Assembly: GCA_945903605.1 (NCBI GenBank)
Contig: CAMDOH010000024.1
Location: forward strand, 1-34,332
Length of the DNA: 34,332 bases
Origin: Akkermansia muciniphila
GTDB taxonomy: Bacteria > Verrucomicrobiota > Verrucomicrobiia > Limisphaerales > UBA1100
Direction: 5' to 3'
This document shows, one piece after another, positions 26,743 through 34,332 of the stretch (position 1 is its first letter; each line of letters starts with the position of its first letter). Below the pieces are notes generated by a model that did not search any database, had not been told where the DNA came from, and saw only the letters and a program-made list of their open reading frames with translations. Made by a program: the position numbers and the translations under genes.

Positions 26743-28506
26743 CTATTTCACCGGCTTGAGGGTGACTTGGCGCAGATCCATCACGGCGACGCCGGGTTTG
26801 GTTTTTGGCCGGACGGTGAGTGTGTATTTGCCGGGCTTGTCGAGTTTCACGGTGCCGATGTCGCGCAGCACAAAGTTCTGGAAATGTCCGGTGTCCTCCA
26901 CGGTCATCTTCAGCACCTGTTCGCCGATGGCGAATTCCACCGCGGCGCCTCCGCTGCCTTTGCCGCAGCCTTGCAGGATTTCCAGGGTGAATGTTCCCGG
27001 CTTGAGGACTGTGAAATCCCAACCGGCCCAGTCTTCGGCTTTGACCCAGTAGCCGAGTGTGTTTTTATTGGGCTGCGGCTCGTATCGGAGCATGGTGCCG
27101 TGAACTTCGGCAACGCGTGAGTGAAGCAGAATGGAGCCATCGGCTGCCTGCGGGTTGGGGCGGTAATCAGGATTGGGCAGCGGCATTTGCGCGCCAACAT
27201 GGCGACGCCACGCATCGAGCTTTTGGCTCAGTGCGATGGCTTTTGCAGGTTGCTTCTCGGTAAGGCTGGCATTTTCTCGTGGGTCGTCTTTGAGATTGAA
27301 CAGCTCTTGCCGGCCATCCTCGTAATACTCGATCAATTTGAAATCGCCATCGCGGATGGCTCCGTAGGGCGAGGCGCCACCGGGATGATAATGCGGGTAA
27401 TGCCAAAAGAGAGCCCGCGCCGCATTAGTGCTACCGCGCAGCAACGGCGCGATGCTCACGCCATCCATTACTTGATCGGCAGCGGGCTTGATTCCAGCAA
27501 TGTCGAGGAGGGTCGGGTGAAAATCGATGCTCATGACGGGTGTGTGATTGGTGCTGTTGAGCGCAGTGACGCCGGGCCATTTCACAATGAGTGGCACGCG
27601 CACGCCGCCTTCGTAGGTCGATCCTTTGCCAGCGCGCAACGGGGTGTTGGATGTCGGGCCGAGCAAGCCGCCGTTGTCGCCCGTGAAAAGGATCACCGTG
27701 CGATCGGCGATTTTTAGTTCGTCGAGTTTCGTCATGATGCGTCCGATACTGTCATCCACACTTTCAAGCAGCGCGGCGTACACAGCATTGGTCTGGCCAG
27801 CGCCGGGCTTGATTCGCGCGCGGTATTTTTCCACAACCTCCTTCTTTGCCTGTAGCGGCGTGTGAACGGCATGGTGCGGTAGATAAATCACAAATGGCCG
27901 GTCTTTGTTTTTCTCGATGAATTTCAACGCCTCGGCAGATTCGCGATCGGTGAGGTGCTCGCCTTTCGGTCCGTCTGGCAGTGTCGAAATTTGATAAGGC
28001 GAAAAGTAACTCGGCGGTTGACCTTTGTGGGTGCCGCCAAGATTGATATCAAAGCCATGTTTTTCAGGAGCGAACGATTCGCCGCCCAAATGCCATTTGC
28101 CAATGCTGGCCGTGGCATAGCCAGCGGTTCGAAGGTGAGTGGCGAAAGTGCGCTCCTGCAACGGAAGGTGCATGGTCCATTCGGGCACTTGCAATTTGGC
28201 GAAGGGCCGTTTGTGGCCTTCGATCCAATCGGTGATGTGAAGTCGAGCGGGATATTTGCCGGTCAAGAAAGCTGCACGAGTGGGTGAGCAAACGGTGCAG
28301 GCGGAGTAGGCTTGAGTGAAACGCATGCCCTGCGAAGCAAGGCGATCGAGATGGGGCGTTTGATGAAATGTGCTGCCGTAACAGCCGAGATCCGTCGCAC
28401 CGAGATCATCGACGAGCACGAGAATGAAATTGGGTTTGGCAGGCGCTGCGGCGAGCAAAAGGTTTGCGATGAGAAATGAAAATGCGACAAGGCGGGGAAT
28501 GTTCAT
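26743..28506 (-). CDS. Secreted type I sulfatase with a C-terminal carbohydrate-binding-like domain
   Basis: A 587-residue exported arylsulfatase-family enzyme that cleaves sulfate esters, probably from polysaccharides. The signal peptide is MNIPRLVAFSFLIANLLLAA. NFILVLVDDLGATDLGCYG supplies the metal-binding D33/D34. C73 in CSPTRAAFLTG is the residue converted to formylglycine; the motif is C-x-P-T-R rather than C-x-P-S-R, a common variant. Further catalytic-type motifs are GKWHLG (K137, H139), HHAVHTP and LFTGDNGG. After about residue 460 an extra beta-rich region (GYWVKAEDWAGWDFTVLKPG to LRQVTLKPV) looks like a carbohydrate-binding sandwich. It is the first gene of the minus-strand cluster, 132 bases before the stator-like pair. 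A formylglycine-generating enzyme or anaerobic maturase must be encoded elsewhere. Confidence 0.93.
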   Translation of the reverse strand: MNIPRLVAFSFLIANLLLAAAPAKPNFILVLVDDLGATDLGCYGSTFHQTPHLDRLASQGMRFTQAYSACTVCSPTRAAFLTGKYPARLHITDWIEGHKRPFAKLQVPEWTMHLPLQERTFATHLRTAGYATASIGKWHLGGESFAPEKHGFDINLGGTHKGQPPSYFSPYQISTLPDGPKGEHLTDRESAEALKFIEKNKDRPFVIYLPHHAVHTPLQAKKEVVEKYRARIKPGAGQTNAVYAALLESVDDSIGRIMTKLDELKIADRTVILFTGDNGGLLGPTSNTPLRAGKGSTYEGGVRVPLIVKWPGVTALNSTNHTPVMSIDFHPTLLDIAGIKPAADQVMDGVSIAPLLRGSTNAARALFWHYPHYHPGGASPYGAIRDGDFKLIEYYEDGRQELFNLKDDPRENASLTEKQPAKAIALSQKLDAWRRHVGAQMPLPNPDYRPNPQAADGSILLHSRVAEVHGTMLRYEPQPNKNTLGYWVKAEDWAGWDFTVLKPGTFTLEILQGCGKGSGGAAVEFAIGEQVLKMTVEDTGHFQNFVLRDIGTVKLDKPGKYTLTVRPKTKPGVAVMDLRQVTLKPVK

Positions 28507-28557
28507 GACGGGATTTTCGCGGCTGCCGGAGAATTTGGCCAGCCAGAAGTGGGACGA

Positions 28558-29544
28558 CTACGGTTCGAGACTGCCGTCGGCTCGGTACCACTGCTCCTTC
28601 ACAAGCGCGCCGTTCTCGTAAGTTTCCTCGAGCTGTTTTTTGCCTTTTTCGTCGTAATAGACCAGTGAGCCGCTGCCATTTTCGAGTGTTCCACTCTCCT
28701 GTCCGTCGGGCGCATAAGTGGTGCGCTTGATTTCAGCGCCGTTCACCCATTGGGAGGCCATGCGCAGTTTGCCGGTTTCGAACCAGTGCGAGACAGTGCC
28801 GTCGGGCAGGCTATTGCTGGGCACATCTTTGTTTCTGATGTAAAAGGCTTCGAAAGATTTGACACCGTTTTTGTGCCACCAAGTGGTCCGGCCATTGCGT
28901 TCGCCGCCTTCGAGGTTTTCCTCGCGCTTCTTTTTTTTGCCCGAGTGGTACTCGATCGCCACTCCAGTGAATGGAAATAATGCTTCTTCGGACTCGTAAT
29001 AAAGCTGGCCGCGCAGTTTGAGTTTGGTCAGCAGGAACTCTTTGGGTTTCTCAGCGGGTGGCGCATTGGTGACTATTGTGGGCGGCTGGTTGGTCGATGG
29101 CAAACCGGTGGCAGGATCGAACACTGAATTGGTGCTGATGGTGGCCGTCGGTTTGGGTTTTGTGGCGGAATAATCTGAGATGAGCTTGCCCATGTCATCC
29201 CACTCCTTTCGGAGAACACGGTTGTTGGCGTTATATTTGAGTTGGATATAGGGTTTGCCAGACTCATGCCAAATCGAGGCGGCACCTTCGAGCTTCCCCT
29301 TGCGAATTTCGGCGTACATACGGCGTTGCTTGTTGGTGGCGCTGTATAATGACTCGATACTGCCAGAAAACGGGCTGTTGGTGTTTTCCTCTGTATAATA
29401 AATGCCGTCGATGTCGATGAGTCGATCGGCAGAGATGGGCTTGGAAGTCGGTCCAGTCAACGCGCAGCCGACGGCTAGAAACGCCGCGAGCAATGGAATG
29501 GCTCCGATAACTGTCCAGACTGGCTTTGGATGTCTTGTTTCCAT
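28558..29544 (-). CDS. YwqK/MORN-type repeat lipoprotein
   Basis: A 328-residue lipoprotein. The signal ends FLAVGC with Cys27 as likely lipid site. It carries MORN-variant (YwqK-like) repeats with the pattern G-x-x-x-W-x-x-x-G-x-x: ASIWHESGKPYIQLKYN, TTWWHKNGVKSFEAFY, VSHWFETGKLRMASQWVNG, and LVYYDEKGKKQLEETYENG with VKEQWYRADG at the end. A Pro/Thr/Asn-rich linker (about 140-175) splits the repeats into two blocks. ATG 29544 is preferred over an in-frame GTG at 29562 because it sits right after GAAGGGAG, though the spacing is very short. Repeats of this type are common in verrucomicrobia and probably serve binding or scaffolding; the target is unknown. A related repeat block is in the gene at 31904. 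Confidence 0.8.
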   Translation of the reverse strand: METRHPKPVWTVIGAIPLLAAFLAVGCALTGPTSKPISADRLIDIDGIYYTEENTNSPFSGSIESLYSATNKQRRMYAEIRKGKLEGAASIWHESGKPYIQLKYNANNRVLRKEWDDMGKLISDYSATKPKPTATISTNSVFDPATGLPSTNQPPTIVTNAPPAEKPKEFLLTKLKLRGQLYYESEEALFPFTGVAIEYHSGKKKKREENLEGGERNGRTTWWHKNGVKSFEAFYIRNKDVPSNSLPDGTVSHWFETGKLRMASQWVNGAEIKRTTYAPDGQESGTLENGSGSLVYYDEKGKKQLEETYENGALVKEQWYRADGSLEP

Positions 29545-29618
29545 CTCCCTTCGCCGCCACACCCAACTTCCCTTTGCAGTGACACTAGTTCAGCGTGGCA
29601 GGGGTGTATTTATATACG

Positions 29619-29640
29619 AAAAAATCGCTTTGAAAGCAAT
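29619..29640 (-). terminator. Minus-strand terminator after the carbonic anhydrase gene
   Basis: Read on the minus strand: ATTGCT, loop TTCAA, AGCGAT (one G-T pair), then a T6 run. It begins 19 bases past the carbonic anhydrase stop and separates it from the YwqK-repeat gene. Confidence 0.65.
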
Positions 29641-29659
29641 CCCAAAGACGGTGCGCCGG

Positions 29660-30787
29660 TCAGTTATTGGCCGGTTTGCCGCCGTCGTTGAACTGCATGA
29701 TGAACCGGCGTTGAATCGGCTGAACAGGCCGGGCGTTGAGCGGGAATATCTCGACGAATGATTTAACTTGGTCGGATGAAAACTCGATGGGCGACTTCAT
29801 CACCGTCCAAAGCACACCTTCGGAGCACGGTGGCGTGGTCAGAGATCCGTTATAGCGATAATAGGACCGGGCATTTGGCAGGAAAATCGCCGGATTGAAG
29901 GGTGGAGAGACTTTGGAATCGCCGCTGACCTTGGGCAGATCATTCCAAAAACTCTTCACAGGCTCGCTGTCTTTGCCTTGTTGAATCATGACGCCGATGA
30001 CGGCCAGCACGGGTTTCTTGGCGGCTGGCGCAGCGGGTTTTGGTTCGGCCTTGGTTTTTTCTGCAGGATGATGATCGGCCTTTGAGTCGTTGCTGCACAT
30101 GACGCACTCAGCGATGGCCGCTTCGATCAACGCCGCAGTCTTCGTTCCGGCCTTTGGAGCAGCGGGATCATCAGCCAAAATATGCACCAAATGGACTTCC
30201 AATGGATATTTCGTTCCGGCAAACGTGTGTTCGCTGTGGGCATGAAAATGGAATTGGAGCAGCTTGTAGGTTTTGCCTTGGACAATCATCGTATTATCTC
30301 CGCTCATGTTGCCCTGAATTGTGTGGCCGTTGTTCGTGACCACCATGCTGCTGGGCTGATAACGAAACTCGATGGCCTTGAGTTCGGGCACGGAGATGGC
30401 GTCGCTCTCCACCAAATCAATCGGCGACTGGCGAATGCCTTGCGATGCAATCGCGAATTCTGGCTTGAGATCGCCCCAATGCGCTGGGCCTTCCGTGCTT
30501 TTGTCGTCGTAATTCCAATGCCCGCCGCTGTGGGATGTGCCGTGACCACCGTTGCCCCCGCCGTGTCCATCGCCATGATTCCCTGCGCTGTGAACGTTGG
30601 TGAGCGCCCCCAGCTTGGTTGCTAATTGCTCCAACTGCAATTGCAAGCCGGCCTCGGCGGGCTTGAAATAAAATCGAGCCAATCCGTATCCGGCACCTAT
30701 GATGAGTAGCGGTGTGAGAACCAAGACGACGTAAAGATCTTTGCGACTCGGTGAATGATGATCTTCGGTTTCGTGATTTTCAGACAT
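29660..30787 (-). CDS. Membrane-anchored alpha-class carbonic anhydrase with an insertion
   Basis: A 375-residue enzyme for reversible CO2 hydration. The short polar N-terminus is cytoplasmic; a membrane helix (LYVVLVLTPLLIIGAGYGLA, 18-37) anchors it and the catalytic domain faces the periplasm. A Gly/His-rich linker (about 65-90) precedes the domain. Alpha-class signatures: HWGDLKPEF, QSPIDL, the zinc ligands H180 and H182 (QFHFH) and H199 (EVHLVH), E186/H187, and the substrate-pocket segment SLTTPPCSEGVLW. Between HLVH and the next core strand (VLAVIGVMIQQG) lies an extra stretch of about 50 residues (205-257) with CVMC (228-231) and a Pro/Lys/Ala run; other family members have a short turn there. 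ATG 30787 is chosen over an upstream in-frame start that adds a non-conserved Cys-containing leader. Confidence 0.93.
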   Translation of the reverse strand: MSENHETEDHHSPSRKDLYVVLVLTPLLIIGAGYGLARFYFKPAEAGLQLQLEQLATKLGALTNVHSAGNHGDGHGGGNGGHGTSHSGGHWNYDDKSTEGPAHWGDLKPEFAIASQGIRQSPIDLVESDAISVPELKAIEFRYQPSSMVVTNNGHTIQGNMSGDNTMIVQGKTYKLLQFHFHAHSEHTFAGTKYPLEVHLVHILADDPAAPKAGTKTAALIEAAIAECVMCSNDSKADHHPAEKTKAEPKPAAPAAKKPVLAVIGVMIQQGKDSEPVKSFWNDLPKVSGDSKVSPPFNPAIFLPNARSYYRYNGSLTTPPCSEGVLWTVMKSPIEFSSDQVKSFVEIFPLNARPVQPIQRRFIMQFNDGGKPANN

Positions 30788-30921
30788 AATGCAAATGCAA
30801 TGGGTTACGACACGTGTCGCAGATATAATCGGCAGTTGGCTGCGCAACTTGAGGTGATTCTATTCACATCGGTGGGCAATTGAAATGCGAGCTTCTGTGG
30901 AAGCTTTGGAAATCCAGCCAA

Positions 30922-31188
30922 TCAAGCTGCGGTGGGCGGCTGCGCTGACGCTTGGGCTTCAGCCGCTCGGGCTTCATTTGCGCGCATCTCGGCCTGTGAT
31001 TGTTCGTACATCGAATGGTGAAGTTCCGTGAAAACTTTGCGAATCCACCAGCGATAAATGATGACGAAGGCAAGTGCCCCGATCAATCCGCGTATGAGGC
31101 TAGTCGAGAGGGGGTTTTCTCGGGCGAGGCTCAGGGCGAATACAATCACAAATCCAACCAAAGCGGCCATGGAAAGATGGGGTGTCAT
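30922..31188 (-). CDS. Small two-helix membrane protein, unknown function
   Basis: An 88-residue protein with two hydrophobic segments (about 6-21, MAALVGFVIVFALSLA, and 32-46, GLIGALAFVIIYRWW). A charged helical tail rich in Glu, Ala and Gln follows, ending AQASAQPPTAA. It recalls small accessory subunits that sit beside membrane complexes, but I recognise no family. It lies between the LRR lipoprotein (55 bases upstream) and the carbonic anhydrase (134 bases downstream) on the same strand and may share their transcript. A translation start at 31170 (second Met) is also possible. Confidence 0.6.
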   Translation of the reverse strand: MTPHLSMAALVGFVIVFALSLARENPLSTSLIRGLIGALAFVIIYRWWIRKVFTELHHSMYEQSQAEMRANEARAAEAQASAQPPTAA

Positions 31189-31243
31189 CGCGGTGGTGTG
31201 ATTTTAACAGGTTTCGCAACGGCCTCAAGCCCGGAGTGGCAAA

Positions 31244-31804
31244 TCAATTGGAGACGTAGTGAATGATGCAGTTGGGGTTGGCGCGCTGGAATTTCTCGAC
31301 ACCTTCATCGGTCACTTTGGTGTTTTGCAGGTAGAGTTGGCGCATGTTTTTCAGGTCGTGCAATTGCTTGAGTCCCACATCAGTCAATCGGGTGGTTTGC
31401 ATATCCAGCTGCGTGAGTTTGGAGAGTTCGCTGATATTTTTGCAACTTTCGTCGCCAACCTGTGTGCGGGCAAATGACAGATTGTTGAGTTCTTTCAGTC
31501 GTACCAAATATTTCGTGCCGGCGCCGGAGATCTTTGTATCGGCAAGGTTGAGTTCCTGCAAATTGATGAGGTATTGAAGATGAACCATCGCAGCGTCGTT
31601 GAACGGAGTGTTGCCCAGCGAGAGTGTGACGACCTGTCCGCCGTCCGAGTTTTTTGACATCACACCCAATGGTTTCAAGAGCGCCATTACATCCGCTTCG
31701 GAGATATTGGCCAATGCGCCTTTGTCCGAATTGGCGCCACCACCGCAACCGCAGATGAACGCGATGAAAAGGGTCAGCACAGATGCAAGTTGGATCGGCT
31801 TCAT
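31244..31804 (-). CDS. Leucine-rich-repeat lipoprotein
   Basis: A 186-residue probable lipoprotein. The signal ends FICGCGGG, with Cys18 or Cys20 as lipid site. After a short linker it contains about five leucine-rich repeats with the L-x-x-L-x-L-x-x-T-x-(I/V) pattern: LQYLINLQELNLADTKISG, LVRLKELNNLSFARTQVGD, ISELSKLTQLDMQTTRLTD and LHDLKNMRQLYLQNTKVTD. This is the cysteine-free bacterial LRR type found in many planctomycete and verrucomicrobial surface proteins. It ends soon after the last repeat (NCIIHYVSN). It probably binds a protein or glycan partner outside the inner membrane. It starts 99 bases from the divergent FG-GAP gene, and the G12 tract lies in their shared upstream region. Confidence 0.85.
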   Translation of the reverse strand: MKPIQLASVLTLFIAFICGCGGGANSDKGALANISEADVMALLKPLGVMSKNSDGGQVVTLSLGNTPFNDAAMVHLQYLINLQELNLADTKISGAGTKYLVRLKELNNLSFARTQVGDESCKNISELSKLTQLDMQTTRLTDVGLKQLHDLKNMRQLYLQNTKVTDEGVEKFQRANPNCIIHYVSN

Positions 31805-31867
31805 GGGAACGAGTGGAAAGTATCGTGTGTGGTACGGTTTGGCAAGTGGATGCGATAAGACTTGTGC

Positions 31868-31879
31868 GGGGGGGGGGGG
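31868..31879 (+). repeat. Homopolymeric G12 tract in a divergent promoter region
   Basis: Twelve consecutive G between TTGTGC (31862-31867) and TAATAC (31883-31888), 25 bases before the ATG at 31904. The tract lies in the spacer of a possible promoter whose spacing is 15 bases at this length, so changes in G number could alter expression. Confidence 0.9.
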
Positions 31880-31903
31880 CAGTAATACTTTGGAGAATAT
31901 CCA

Positions 31904-34332
31904 ATGAAACGTCTCTTGAGGCCATCTTTGAAACAGTGTGTTCTCGCTCTCCTTGCAGCGAATTTATGGGTGGGATGTTCGAAGCCGGCAGTGGTTGTGA
32001 ATGTATCGGAACTCGAGAAACGCAATCCTGGCGGCATGGTAATTCCCTCCAATCTGCCCGGCCAATGGTACCGCAAGTCGGATGCAAAACCGTTCGTTGG
32101 CAAAGTGCAGGAATCCGCGCCGACGGGACAATTGCTGCGTGAAGTCGCCTTCAAAGACGGACGTCGAGATGGACTGTCTGTGGAATGGTATCCAAATGGA
32201 ACGAAGAAAGCGGAGTCCAATTACCGAGCGGATATTCTTCATGGCGAGGCCAGAGAGTGGTTTCCAAACGGCAAGCAGCAAACGGTCATCCATTGGGCAA
32301 ATGGCGAACTCGACGGCGTGGGCAAGGCGTGGCAACCCGATGGCAAACAGCAATCCGAGGTGAAATTCAAAGCCAGCAAACAGCACGGGATTCAGATTGA
32401 ATGGTACAAAACGGGGAAGAAGGCATTTCAAATCGAGTTCTTTGAGGGCAAACGCAACGGGATTCACTCCGAGTGGTACGAGAATGGAAACCTGAAGGCG
32501 GAGACGAGTTACGGCGACGGCTTCAAGCACGGGGTCACCAAACTCTATTACGAAAACGGCAAGATTCATTCCGAAGCGCACTTTCGCAAAGACATTAAAC
32601 ACGGGTTGGAAAAGCTCTGGCTCGAAACGGGCGAGGTATCGATGTTCAAGACTTGGGCCGACGGCAACATGGTGAAGGCCGAACCGGGCGAGGCATTCGC
32701 TGGAGAAGTGGCGGCCATCACGGCAGCGCGCGAGAAATTAGATTCCACACTCTGGAAGCTCGAAGAGATCGCGCAGAAACACGAAGAAGCGGTGGTGGGA
32801 TTCTGGGATGCGTTTCGCAATGCGAAAGACAAATGGGCCGTGGTGGAAAGTTTATCGCTGGGGCCGGTGAGGTTGGGAAAAGTAAAAGAGGAGAAAGGGC
32901 ATGATTGGGGAATCCGGGAAGTGGTGTACTTCGGTGATGGAGTGGAATTGGACAAGGAAGGATGGAGGAAATGGATCGGGGAATTGAAAGCAAAAGGAGT
33001 GAAGCTGATGGAGACGGAGTGGCATCAGCAAGAGTTCAAGGAAGAGGGGGGAATATTCATTAGCATCTTTGGGTTTTTGGTTCATGCGGATGGAGAAGGA
33101 GGCAAGAGATGGGTGGTGAAAGGAAAAGCGAAGATGACGTGGAGCAAGGAAAAGGACGCGAGAGGGCAGGCTCAACTCGCGCATCTCGACGTGTCGGATT
33201 TATACGTGCTCGAGAAAACGGGTGCGCCGCCATTTGAACTCTTGTTGACGGTTGACACGAAAAAAGAATCGCTCGATCAGGCTCGTTGGAAAACCCGATT
33301 CGGCGACGAGCCGCGCACCATCGCTGGCCCATTGTTGTGCTACGACCTCAACAGGGATGGACTGCCGGAAATACTTTCGGTCGGCGCCAATCTGATGTTG
33401 TGGAACAAGGGCGGAGGACAATTCAGCCGCGAAAAAATCGGGCCTGACAATTTTGCGATCACCGACACAGCGCTTATTGCGGATTTGACGGGCGATGGCC
33501 AGGCGGATTTATTTTTCATTCCGCAAGGTGACACTCTATTTGTTCATTCGGGAAAGTCGGATGGGCGATTTAATCCAACGCCGATCACATCAAAGTTGAC
33601 TCATCTGCTGATGCAGAAGGCTGCTTGTTGCACGGCGGGCGATGTGGATGGTGATGGCGATTTGGACATTTTCGTCGGCCAATACAAGAACACGTATCTA
33701 CAAGGCTCCATGCCGACACCGTACTACGATGCGAATGATGGCTTCCCGAGTTTCCTATTGCTGAATGACGGCAAGGGACAGTTTGTGGATGGAACGGAGC
33801 ACGCGGGATTGTCGGCCAAGCGCAATCGCCGGACATTCAGCAGTTCATTTGTGGATTTGGATGAGGACGGCGATTTGGATTTGGTGGTGGTGAGCGATTT
33901 CAGCGGGATGGATGTGTACTACAACGACGGTCGCGGAAAGTTTAAAGATCGAACAGCGATGCTGGGAGATGATCGCCACAGTTTCGGGATGTCGCACTCC
34001 ATCGCGGATTTCAATGGAGACGGGAAACTGGATATTTACATGACGGGAATGGGGTCGACGACGGCGCGCCGATTGGAAAAGATGGGAGTGGGACAGGCGG
34101 GACACGAAGATATGACAGCCAAACGAATGGCGATGGGGTACGGCAACCGTTTGTTTTTGGGAGGAGAGAAGGGCGCGTTGAAACAGGCTGTTTACAACGA
34201 TGTGGTATCGAGAAGCGGATGGACTTTTGGTAGCACGGCGTTGGATTTCGACAACGACGGCGACCGGGATTTGTTCATGGCCAATGGTCATATGAGCCGA
34301 AAGACGGCGAAAGATTATTGCACGACGTACTG
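31904..34332 (+). CDS. Giant lipoprotein fusing YwqK/MORN repeats to FG-GAP/CRTAC-like repeats (3' end beyond the window)
   Basis: Open for 809 codons without a stop to the window edge. A GGAG Shine-Dalgarno (31892-31895) lies 8 bases before the ATG. The signal has Cys25 in LWVGCSKP as likely lipid site (the residue at -3 is Trp, so the lipobox is imperfect). Residues about 84-256 hold at least seven YwqK/MORN-type repeats (for example VEWYPNGTKKAESNY, REWFPNGKQQ, SEWYENGNLKAETSYGDG). A helical and mixed region follows (about 260-465). Then come FG-GAP/VCBS-type calcium loops: DLNRDGLPE, DLTGDGQAD, DVDGDGDLD, DLDEDGDLD, DFNGDGKLD and DFDNDGDRD. The ending GWTFGSTALDFDNDGDRDLF and MANGH resembles CRTAC1-type proteins, which often end in an ASPIC/UnbV domain; that part would be downstream. 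Probably exposed on the cell surface or in the periplasm. Confidence 0.9.
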   Translation, partial: MKRLLRPSLKQCVLALLAANLWVGCSKPAVVVNVSELEKRNPGGMVIPSNLPGQWYRKSDAKPFVGKVQESAPTGQLLREVAFKDGRRDGLSVEWYPNGTKKAESNYRADILHGEAREWFPNGKQQTVIHWANGELDGVGKAWQPDGKQQSEVKFKASKQHGIQIEWYKTGKKAFQIEFFEGKRNGIHSEWYENGNLKAETSYGDGFKHGVTKLYYENGKIHSEAHFRKDIKHGLEKLWLETGEVSMFKTWADGNMVKAEPGEAFAGEVAAITAAREKLDSTLWKLEEIAQKHEEAVVGFWDAFRNAKDKWAVVESLSLGPVRLGKVKEEKGHDWGIREVVYFGDGVELDKEGWRKWIGELKAKGVKLMETEWHQQEFKEEGGIFISIFGFLVHADGEGGKRWVVKGKAKMTWSKEKDARGQAQLAHLDVSDLYVLEKTGAPPFELLLTVDTKKESLDQARWKTRFGDEPRTIAGPLLCYDLNRDGLPEILSVGANLMLWNKGGGQFSREKIGPDNFAITDTALIADLTGDGQADLFFIPQGDTLFVHSGKSDGRFNPTPITSKLTHLLMQKAACCTAGDVDGDGDLDIFVGQYKNTYLQGSMPTPYYDANDGFPSFLLLNDGKGQFVDGTEHAGLSAKRNRRTFSSSFVDLDEDGDLDLVVVSDFSGMDVYYNDGRGKFKDRTAMLGDDRHSFGMSHSIADFNGDGKLDIYMTGMGSTTARRLEKMGVGQAGHEDMTAKRMAMGYGNRLFLGGEKGALKQAVYNDVVSRSGWTFGSTALDFDNDGDRDLFMANGHMSRKTAKDYCTTY

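Noticed and set aside
31836-31856. A sigma-54-like -24/-12 element (TTGGCA...TGC) before the giant lipoprotein gene
   Set aside because: The GG to GC spacing is one base short of the strict sigma-54 requirement.

Overview
The window reads as a chromosomal stretch of a free-living, polysaccharide-degrading member of the Planctomycetota-Verrucomicrobiota-Chlamydiota group, most likely Verrucomicrobiota (the phylum is inference). The signs are two DUF1501 + PSCyt/DUF1549/DUF1553 modules, a secreted sulfatase, a Gfo/Idh/MocA dehydrogenase beside a xylose-isomerase-like barrel, YwqK/MORN-type repeat lipoproteins, an FG-GAP protein, many Sec, Tat and lipoprotein signals, and weak or absent Shine-Dalgarno sites, often with AT-rich sequence before the ATG. 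I saw no rRNA, tRNA, CRISPR array, transposase or phage gene.

Layout: (1) 1-587 (-): 5' part of a short flagellin that runs off the left edge. (2) 588-1007: divergent intergenic region with a doubtful small ORF and a perfect 7-bp palindrome. (3) 1008-12025 (+): catabolic and transport region. It holds a xylose-isomerase-like enzyme, a Gfo/Idh/MocA dehydrogenase ending in a strong terminator, a small exported PSCyt1-type cytochrome with its own terminator, a neutral-ceramidase-like protein, a DUF1761 membrane protein, a mutarotase-like secreted protein, and a ribose-type ABC importer (lipoprotein, ATPase, permease) with a shikimate-dehydrogenase-like gene inserted. (4) 12135-18543 (+): a Tat-exported protein of unknown function, a DUF1501 protein, a PSCyt1/DUF1549/DUF1553 protein and a 40-residue membrane ORF. 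(5) 28506-18553 (-): sulfatase, a two-gene membrane unit that resembles an ExbB/ExbD or MotA/MotB stator pair, then a second PSCyt and DUF1501 pair converging on the first. (6) 31804-28558 (-): LRR lipoprotein, small membrane protein, membrane-anchored alpha-carbonic anhydrase and a YwqK-repeat lipoprotein. (7) 31904-34332 (+): a very long lipoprotein fusing YwqK repeats to FG-GAP/CRTAC-like calcium-binding repeats. It runs off the right edge, and a G12 tract lies in its promoter region.

How they may work together (inference): the sulfatase and the PSCyt/DUF1501 proteins would act outside the cytoplasmic membrane on sulfated or complex glycans. The ABC importer would bring in a released sugar or cyclitol, and the barrel, dehydrogenase and AroE-like enzymes would process it by oxidation and isomerisation. 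The features most worth a second look are the permease with an extra ~115-residue domain, the AroE-like gene in a sugar-transport operon, the stator-like pair tied to PSCyt/DUF1501 genes, the carbonic anhydrase with an insertion in its fold, and the G-tract-preceded YwqK/FG-GAP fusion.
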